Below, in pieces: positions 58,882 to 64,000 of a stretch of 64,000 nt of DNA. Under the pieces are notes generated by a model. It was given only the letters and a program-made list of their open reading frames with translations, searched no databases and had not been told where the DNA came from. How positions within the stretch are numbered: the first letter of the stretch is position 1; every line of letters starts with the position of its first letter. Source of the DNA: Catelliglobosispora koreensis DSM 44566 (lineage in GTDB: Bacteria; Actinomycetota; Actinomycetes; Mycobacteriales; Micromonosporaceae); contig NZ_KB903255.1 of assembly GCF_000379685.1 (NCBI RefSeq), positions 61,586 to 125,585 of the forward strand, given 5' to 3'. The translations under genes were made by a program, and so were the position numbers.

Positions 58882-59592
58882 GTGGAGCGAGTGGGTGTGC
58901 AGTCACGGGCGGCCGGACCCCGGACCGCCGTCATCTGGGCGGTTTTGCGTGCTGAGCTGGCCGCTCAAGGCCGGGCCGGGCTGACCATAGTCGACGTTGG
59001 CGGGGGCACGGGCGGTTTTGCCGTCCCGCTGGCCGAAGCCGGGCATACCGTGACAGTGGTCGATCCCAGCCCCGACGCTCTGGCGGCTTTGCTCCGCCGC
59101 GCCGCCGACGCCGGCGTCGACAGCCGGGTCAAGGGATTGCAAGGCGACGCTGACTCGCTCGCCGATCTGGTGCCGGAGGACAGTGCCGATCTCGTGCTGT
59201 GTCACGCGGTGCTCGAAGTCGTTGACGATCCGGGCACGGTGGCTTCGGCGCTGGCCCGCACGTTGCGGCCCGGCGGGGCGGCCAGCGTGCTCGTGGGCAA
59301 CCGCGCCGCGGCCGTGCTGTCACGGGCCATCGGCGGGCAGTTCAAGGCGGCACAGGAGCTCCTGGCGGGCGGGGGACGGCGGTTCTTCACCGCTGACGAG
59401 GCCAGTGCCTTGCTCGGCCAGGCGGGCCTGACGACCGAGAAGATCCACGGCGTACGCGTTGTGGCCGACCTGGTTCCCGGTGTCGTCGCTGACAACGACC
59501 CCGAGGCACTGACCGCGTTCGAGCTGGCGACCGCGGCGCTGGCGCCCTATCGGGACGTGGCCACGCAGCTGCACCTGCTGGCGCGCAGGTGA
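58882..59592 (+). CDS. SAM-dependent methyltransferase
   Basis: A 236-residue class I methyltransferase. Motif I is VDVGGGTGGFA near residues 37-47, motif II VTVVDPSPDAL, and motif IV ADLVLCHAVLEVV. The substrate is unknown. GTG 58882 lies 6 nt after TAGTCT (58870-58875), fitting a leaderless start. It overlaps the downstream phosphodiesterase gene (GTGA). Next to dinB and DUF3040, it is part of a gene order I recall from other actinobacteria. Confidence 0.88.
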   Translation: MERVGVQSRAAGPRTAVIWAVLRAELAAQGRAGLTIVDVGGGTGGFAVPLAEAGHTVTVVDPSPDALAALLRRAADAGVDSRVKGLQGDADSLADLVPEDSADLVLCHAVLEVVDDPGTVASALARTLRPGGAASVLVGNRAAAVLSRAIGGQFKAAQELLAGGGRRFFTADEASALLGQAGLTTEKIHGVRVVADLVPGVVADNDPEALTAFELATAALAPYRDVATQLHLLARR

Positions 59593-60710
59593 ACTTCCCG
59601 GGCACGGTCACCGGCGACCTCGCCGCCGTGTTGCCCGGGTGCCTGACTGCTCTCGGGATGCGGGGCCTGTCCGATCCGCTGGGCATCGCGCGGGACCTCG
59701 ATGGAGTAAACCGGGTGGCCGTGCTGCTCGTCGACGGCATGGGCTGGGCTCAGGTCGCCGCCATGGCGCCGGTCGCGCCGATCCTCAGTGGACTGCCACG
59801 CCGTCGCATCGAGGCGGGATTCCCTTCCACCACACCGACTTCGCTGGTGTCCCTGGCGACCGGGTCGCTGCCGGGAGCGCACGGGGTGCTGGGGTTCACG
59901 GTGCGCATACCTGGTACCAGAAAAGTGCTGAACCATGTCTTGTGGCGCGACTCGCCGCAGCCTAAAGCGTGGCAGCCGGTGGCGCCGTTGTATGTCGCGG
60001 CCTCGGCCAGTGGGATCCCCGTGACGGTGGTGAACCGGCCCGAGTATGTGGGCACGGGGCTGACGAAGGTCACGTCGCGGGGCGCGGTCTATCAGCCGGC
60101 GTCGGGAGTGGACGAAGTCGCGACCCGGATGCTCACCGCATTGCGGGACAAGCCAGGGCTGGTCTACGGCTATCACCCCGACCTGGACAAAGCCGGGCAC
60201 ATGTATGGCCTGGACACAGCGGAGTGGTATGTCGCGGCGTCCGATGTGGAGCGCCTGATCTACCGGCTCGTGACGGAGCTGCCGCAAGACGCGGCGCTGG
60301 TCGTCACGGCCGATCACGGTCAGCTGGACGTTCCGTCAGATCACCGCTACGACATCGACACCGACCCGGGCCTGTCCGCTGGCGTCGAGGTCTTCGCCGG
60401 AGAGCCGCGATTGCGTTACCTGCACACGACTCCCGGCGCCGCCGACGACGTCGTGGCCGCCTGGCGTGCGATCACCGGGCCAAACACGACCGTGGCCACC
60501 CGTGATGAGGTCATAGACTCCGGCTGCTTCGGGCCGTTTGACCCCAAGTTCGCCGGGCGCATCGGTGACGTGGTCGTCTTGTGCCGCAACGACTGGGCCG
60601 TGCTGGCCTCGCAACGTGAGCACGTGTCCGTCTCGGCGCTGGTGGCCATGCATGGCGGGGTCGAGCCGGACGAGCGCGAGATTCCGCTCATTGTCGTACG
60701 CGGGCAGTAG
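59589..60710 (+). CDS. Alkaline phosphatase superfamily (NPP-like) hydrolase
   Basis: A 373-residue protein of the nucleotide pyrophosphatase/phosphodiesterase type. Metal and nucleophile marks are VLLVDGMGW near residue 46, FPSTTPTSLVSLATG near 78-92 with the Thr nucleophile, YHPDLDKAGHMYG near 198 and VVTADHGQLDV near 239. No signal peptide. It has the same superfamily architecture as the 34-kb gene but is not a close copy. The substrate is unknown. Confidence 0.9.
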   Translation: MNFPGTVTGDLAAVLPGCLTALGMRGLSDPLGIARDLDGVNRVAVLLVDGMGWAQVAAMAPVAPILSGLPRRRIEAGFPSTTPTSLVSLATGSLPGAHGVLGFTVRIPGTRKVLNHVLWRDSPQPKAWQPVAPLYVAASASGIPVTVVNRPEYVGTGLTKVTSRGAVYQPASGVDEVATRMLTALRDKPGLVYGYHPDLDKAGHMYGLDTAEWYVAASDVERLIYRLVTELPQDAALVVTADHGQLDVPSDHRYDIDTDPGLSAGVEVFAGEPRLRYLHTTPGAADDVVAAWRAITGPNTTVATRDEVIDSGCFGPFDPKFAGRIGDVVVLCRNDWAVLASQREHVSVSALVAMHGGVEPDEREIPLIVVRGQ

Positions 60711-60719
60711 CCTGCGGAC

Positions 60720-61925
60720 ATGGCGGACGACGCGGGCTGCACGATCCTGCACGTCGACATGGATGCGTTTTACGCGTCGGTCGAGGTGCGGCGTCGTCCT
60801 GAGCTGCGCGGAAAGCCCGTGGTCGTGGGCGGGGCCGGCCCACGCGGTGTCGTCTCGTCAGCCAGTTATGAGGCACGCAAGTTCGGCATCCGCAGTGCCA
60901 TGCCCGGTGCGCAGGCCAGGGCCAAGTGCCCACATGCGATCTTCCTGCCGGTCGACATGCGTGAATACGCCCAGGCCTCCCGCTCGGTCATGGCCATCTT
61001 CCGCGATGTCACGCCGCTGGTCGAGCCGTTGTCCGTGGACGAGGCCTTCCTCGATGTCGCTGGGGCACAACGGCTTTTTGGGTCACCGGCCGAGATTGGC
61101 GCCCACATCCGGCGGCGCATGACCCAAGAACTGCGGCTGACCTGCTCGATTGGCGTGGCTCCCAACAAGTTTCTCGCCAAGCTGGGCTCAACGCGCGCCA
61201 AGCCAGACGGCATGCTGGTCATCCCGGCCGCCAAGACCCTCGAATTCCTGCACCCCCTGCCGATCTCGGCACTGTGGGGCGTCGGTGAGCGGACGGCGGA
61301 GACGTTGCGCCGCTTGGGTTTGAGCACGATCGGCGATGTCGCCGCGGCCCCGATCGGCATGCTGCGTGGCGCGGTCGGCCAGGCTCTCGCGGCGCACCTG
61401 CATGAGCTGTCCTGGGCCCGGGATTCGCGTCGGGTCAGCACCGAGCGGGTGGAAAAGTCCATCGGCACGGAAACCACGTTCGACGTGGATGTAGATGACG
61501 TTTCGCGGCTGCGCCGCACCCTGCTGGCCCTAGCGCAGGAGGTCGCGGTCCGGGCGCGTTCAGCGCGCATGTCCGGGCGGACGATCGCGGTGAAGGTGCG
61601 GTTTGGCGACTTCCGCACGATCTCCCGCTCGCGGACTCTTCCCGGCCCGACGGACGTGGCGCACGAGATCTTTCAGGTCGCCTGGGAGCTGTTTGAGCCC
61701 GCCCGGGGTGGCGAGAAGATCCGCCTGGCCGGGGTCCGGCTGGAAAATCTCGTGACGACAGGCACGCGCCAGCCCGTCCTGGGCGAGCCCGAGCACAGCT
61801 GGCGGGACGCTGAGCTGGCCACAGACGCTGTGACGGCCAAGTTTGGCAAGGGCGTCGTGGGTCCGGCGAGTCTCGTGCGGCGGCGCCCGCCAGATGAGCT
61901 TTCGAACCGGCGTGCGCCCTCGTAG
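60720..61925 (+). CDS. dinB: DNA polymerase IV (Y-family translesion polymerase)
   Basis: A 401-residue Y-family polymerase that copies damaged DNA without proofreading. The catalytic residues are in HVDMDAFYASVE near the N-terminus and SVDEAFLDV near residue 105. The thumb HhH region is GVGERTAETLRRLG near 188. The C-terminal little finger ends in a Pro/Arg-rich tail, without an obvious QLxLF-type clamp-binding motif. TAGCCT, which includes the upstream stop codon, ends 6 nt before ATG 60720, so the gene may also have its own leaderless promoter. Confidence 0.95.
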   Translation: MADDAGCTILHVDMDAFYASVEVRRRPELRGKPVVVGGAGPRGVVSSASYEARKFGIRSAMPGAQARAKCPHAIFLPVDMREYAQASRSVMAIFRDVTPLVEPLSVDEAFLDVAGAQRLFGSPAEIGAHIRRRMTQELRLTCSIGVAPNKFLAKLGSTRAKPDGMLVIPAAKTLEFLHPLPISALWGVGERTAETLRRLGLSTIGDVAAAPIGMLRGAVGQALAAHLHELSWARDSRRVSTERVEKSIGTETTFDVDVDDVSRLRRTLLALAQEVAVRARSARMSGRTIAVKVRFGDFRTISRSRTLPGPTDVAHEIFQVAWELFEPARGGEKIRLAGVRLENLVTTGTRQPVLGEPEHSWRDAELATDAVTAKFGKGVVGPASLVRRRPPDELSNRRAPS

Positions 61926-61970
61926 ACTGAACGCATATCCGTCTTGTAGTTCTGCCGGGGAGGGGGTGCC

Positions 61971-62360
61971 GTGCCGCTATCTGAGCACGAACAGCGGTTG
62001 TTCGAGCAGATCGAACGCTCGCTGTCGGAGGACCCTAAGTTCGCCTCGGCGGTGCGCCATAGCGATCCCAAGTTCCACGCTCGGCGCCGGCTGGTGATTG
62101 CCGGTGTGGTGATCGTGCTGGGGCTTGCACTAGTCGTCTATGGGACCGTCGGCCGCAACACGTGGCTCGGCGTCGCTGGTTTCGTCGTGATGCTGGTTGC
62201 CGCTGCGCTAGGCATGCTCGCACAGAAACGCGCCGCCGCACCGGCGGCCAAGGGCCAGCTGCGTTCGGTCGGGGGCACCGCGACCCGGCGCACGCGCAAG
62301 GGCCTGGGCATCATCGATCGTTTGGAAGCTCGCTGGCGCGACCGCGGCGACTACTACTAG
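61971..62360 (+). CDS. DUF3040 membrane protein
   Basis: A 129-residue protein of DUF3040, an actinobacterial family. It opens PLSEHEQRLFEQIERSL, the hallmark of the family, and has two membrane helices (LVIAGVVIVLGLALVVYGTV and LGVAGFVVMLVAAALGML). The role is unknown, though the family clusters with cell-division genes. A GGGGAGGGGG site lies before GTG 61971. Confidence 0.93.
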   Translation: MPLSEHEQRLFEQIERSLSEDPKFASAVRHSDPKFHARRRLVIAGVVIVLGLALVVYGTVGRNTWLGVAGFVVMLVAAALGMLAQKRAAAPAAKGQLRSVGGTATRRTRKGLGIIDRLEARWRDRGDYY

Positions 62361-62377
62361 ACGCTCAGCAAACGAAA

Positions 62378-62407
62378 CGGGGCCGCTCCCTCAAGGGAGC
62401 GGCCCCG
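62378..62407. terminator. Bidirectional terminator
   Basis: CGGGGCCGCTCCC (62378-62390) pairs perfectly with GGGAGCGGCCCCG (62395-62407) around TCAA. It lies between the convergent DUF3040 and transglutaminase genes. Confidence 0.93.
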
Positions 62408-62424
62408 CCCTGCTTTCAGCTGCC

Positions 62425-64000
62425 TTAGCGGGTGGCCCGCCTCAGCCGCAGCGGCCGGGTGAGCCGCCGCATGAGGTAACCCGCCTCGGTGAACTTCGCC
62501 GAGACCCGAGCGGTCGCGTTCGTGACCGCCGCGCGCCAGCGCTGGGTCACCGATGGCGGCAGGATCACGGCCACGAAGCGTACCCACCGGGTCGCGTTTC
62601 CAGCCAGGATCTTGCGAACCACCTGCACCGCGCTCATCAAGCCGTCACTGGCCGCAGGGGACAAGGCGTAGCGCGCCCTCTCCTCGGCATGGCTGAGCCG
62701 GCGCACCTGCTCGGCCGCGGATGGAGGCAGACTCTCCACTTTGATCAGCCGCTCGGCTGTCCCGCGCGGGGTCTCCGAAACATCGATGAGGACGCGGTAG
62801 TCGGTCATCGTGTCGAGGAGTTCGTCCCACGCGTCGTGGGCTTGCCGCCGGGCGGCGTCAGGATCGGCGACCGCCACAATGGACATAGCTGGGTCTCCGG
62901 TGACGTCCTGCACCACTACGCTGCCTTGGCCCCGATGCCGCCGTCGCCGCAAAGCGTTGCGGCGCATGGCCGGCACGAAGAACGCGATGATCAGTGCCGC
63001 TCCCGCACCGATGCTCCACCACATCCACGGCGGCGTTGACTGCTCGATGGCGGACACGCCCGGGTCGCCGTCTTCAGGATCAGCCCCGTTGTCGCCCTCC
63101 GGCGTGCGGCCCGCGATCGGATCCTCGTTCGGATTCGCCGAGGGGTCCGCTGACGGGTCGGTCGGTGCTGGAGCATCCGGGTCCGGTGCCCAGGCCGGGT
63201 TGACCGCTCCGGCCACTGACGAACTTGGCGTGGCGTCAAACGGAATCCAGCCGTAGCCCTCGAAGTAGACCTCGGTCCACGCGTGCAGGTTGTGGTTGGT
63301 CAGCACGTAGGTGCCGTTGGTGTTGTAGTTGCTGCCCTTCGTGAACCCGAAGGCGACCCGTGCCGGGATCCCGGCCTGGCGAACCATCCACGCTAGAGCC
63401 GCCGCGTACTGCTGGCAGAAGCCCTTCTTGCCGGTGAGGAAATCGGTGATCCGGTCGCCCGTGGTGCCCTGCGGCACCGACAGGTCATAGGAGAAGCCGT
63501 TCTTCGTGGAGAAGTAGTCGTAAAGAGAGCGCACCTTGTCGTAAACCGTTGGCTTGCCCTCGGTAAGGGTCGCCACGAGGTTGCGGACAGTGGTGTTCTC
63601 GGGGACAGCCGTGAAGTTCTTCTGGTTAATGTTGTTGGGCGACAACGGTTTCGCTTTGCGCAGCACCTCCGGAGTGAACTCCAGGTGCACGAACTCGAAC
63701 TCGTATTTCACGCCGCCCGAACGAGACCGCTGCGAGAAGATGATCTGCTGATCCGCGTCGTAGCTCCACGTCGCGTTCAGTCCCTTGGTCGTCAGTGGAC
63801 CGGGATAAACCGGCACCATGGGCATGTCGAAGTTCTTGTCCACTTCGACGCTGGCCGAGTAGCGCTGGCCGCTGACGCCTTCCATGTCCATCCCGGCTGG
63901 GCGTTGCAGATCGTTGCCCACCGGCCTTCCCGCCGGAGCCCGGTGCCGGAAACCGTTGATGTTGACGTCATCGGCGACCCCGAAGCGGGCGTAAAGCGGT
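62425..64000 (-). CDS. TgpA-like transglutaminase-domain membrane protein, N-terminus outside window
   Basis: The frame is open to the right edge, so the N-terminal part, expected to hold several membrane helices, is missing; the GTG at 63921 is internal. The visible part has an extracellular transglutaminase/protease core with the catalytic Cys in GFCQQYAAALAWMVRQAGIPA and the His in NHNLHAWTEVYF, followed by Asp in PFDATPSS. A Pro/Asp/Glu-rich linker, one membrane helix (WMWWSIGAGAALIIAFFV) and a cytoplasmic DUF4129-like tail of ~165 residues follow. This pairing near DUF3040 and dinB is common in actinobacteria close to the division cluster. Confidence 0.92.
   Translation of the reverse strand, partial: PLYARFGVADDVNINGFRHRAPAGRPVGNDLQRPAGMDMEGVSGQRYSASVEVDKNFDMPMVPVYPGPLTTKGLNATWSYDADQQIIFSQRSRSGGVKYEFEFVHLEFTPEVLRKAKPLSPNNINQKNFTAVPENTTVRNLVATLTEGKPTVYDKVRSLYDYFSTKNGFSYDLSVPQGTTGDRITDFLTGKKGFCQQYAAALAWMVRQAGIPARVAFGFTKGSNYNTNGTYVLTNHNLHAWTEVYFEGYGWIPFDATPSSSVAGAVNPAWAPDPDAPAPTDPSADPSANPNEDPIAGRTPEGDNGADPEDGDPGVSAIEQSTPPWMWWSIGAGAALIIAFFVPAMRRNALRRRRHRGQGSVVVQDVTGDPAMSIVAVADPDAARRQAHDAWDELLDTMTDYRVLIDVSETPRGTAERLIKVESLPPSAAEQVRRLSHAEERARYALSPAASDGLMSAVQVVRKILAGNATRWVRFVAVILPPSVTQRWRAAVTNATARVSAKFTEAGYLMRRLTRPLRLRRATR

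Overview
The window is a 64-kb piece of chromosome from a high-GC, Gram-positive actinobacterium that is probably a soil saprophyte of a Micromonosporales, Glycomycetales or Pseudonocardiales type. I cannot name the genus. The evidence is the GC-rich third codon positions, frequent GTG starts, ATGA/GTGA gene overlaps, actinobacterial marker families (DUF3040, PAC2, BsaP, CebR, a TgpA-like transglutaminase next to dinB) and many secreted Ser/Thr/Pro-linked CBM2 enzymes. I see no phage, transposase, CRISPR array, tRNA or rRNA. Many genes appear to be leaderless, with a TANNNT -10 box 6-8 nt before the start codon.

Layout. 0-6.3 kb: a HerA-like ATPase cut by the left edge, a phosphotransferase, a molybdopterin oxidoreductase/FAD reductase/DUF6510 operon, a methyltransferase, a 39-residue Cys-rich protein with a RibD-like reductase, and a K+ channel. 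6.3-12 kb: a complete cellobiose operon, cebE-cebF-cebG-bglC-cebR, with three CebR boxes at its promoter and a strong hairpin between cebE and cebF. 12-15.2 kb: two ACT-domain proteins (one fused to a GNAT domain) around a stand-alone condensation-domain protein whose catalytic histidines are Asn-Asn. 15.3-24.4 kb: secreted mannanase-CBM2, a nitric oxide synthase oxygenase, aldehyde dehydrogenase, two tandem polysaccharide deacetylases, a NUDIX fusion, a serine hydrolase and a lysyl oxidase-like protein. 24.3-27.4 kb: biotin genes bsaP, bioB, bioF and bioD, without bioA. 27.4-31.4 kb: an anchored beta-helix protein, a P450, an FnIII protein and a HAD protein.

31.4-47.1 kb is the most interesting part. 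A LacI-family repressor gene co-transcribed with a cytoplasmic GH20 hexosaminidase sits at one end. A Tat-exported PL8 lyase with a beta-helix partner, an LplA/LplB/YtcP-type ABC importer, and an operon of a 2-hydroxyacid dehydrogenase, a phosphodiesterase-like protein, an EamA transporter and a DUF2264 protein lie beside it. All four transcription units carry matching 16-bp LacI-type operators around AACCGTTTAC. I infer one regulon that depolymerises a uronic-acid/hexosamine polysaccharide outside the cell, imports the oligosaccharides and finishes them in the cytoplasm. The PL8 active-site spacing points to a hyaluronan/chondroitin-type substrate rather than xanthan.

47.2-64 kb: a thioesterase, an 800-bp gene-free stretch with an 18-bp minisatellite, a large nested palindrome and a polypurine repeat tract, then a TetR-GH36-GH13 operon, CapA, PAC2, an AEC transporter, a GH6 cellulase-CBM2, a secreted S1 protease, a PASTA-like lipoprotein, a methyltransferase/phosphodiesterase pair, DNA polymerase IV, DUF3040 and a transglutaminase cut by the right edge.
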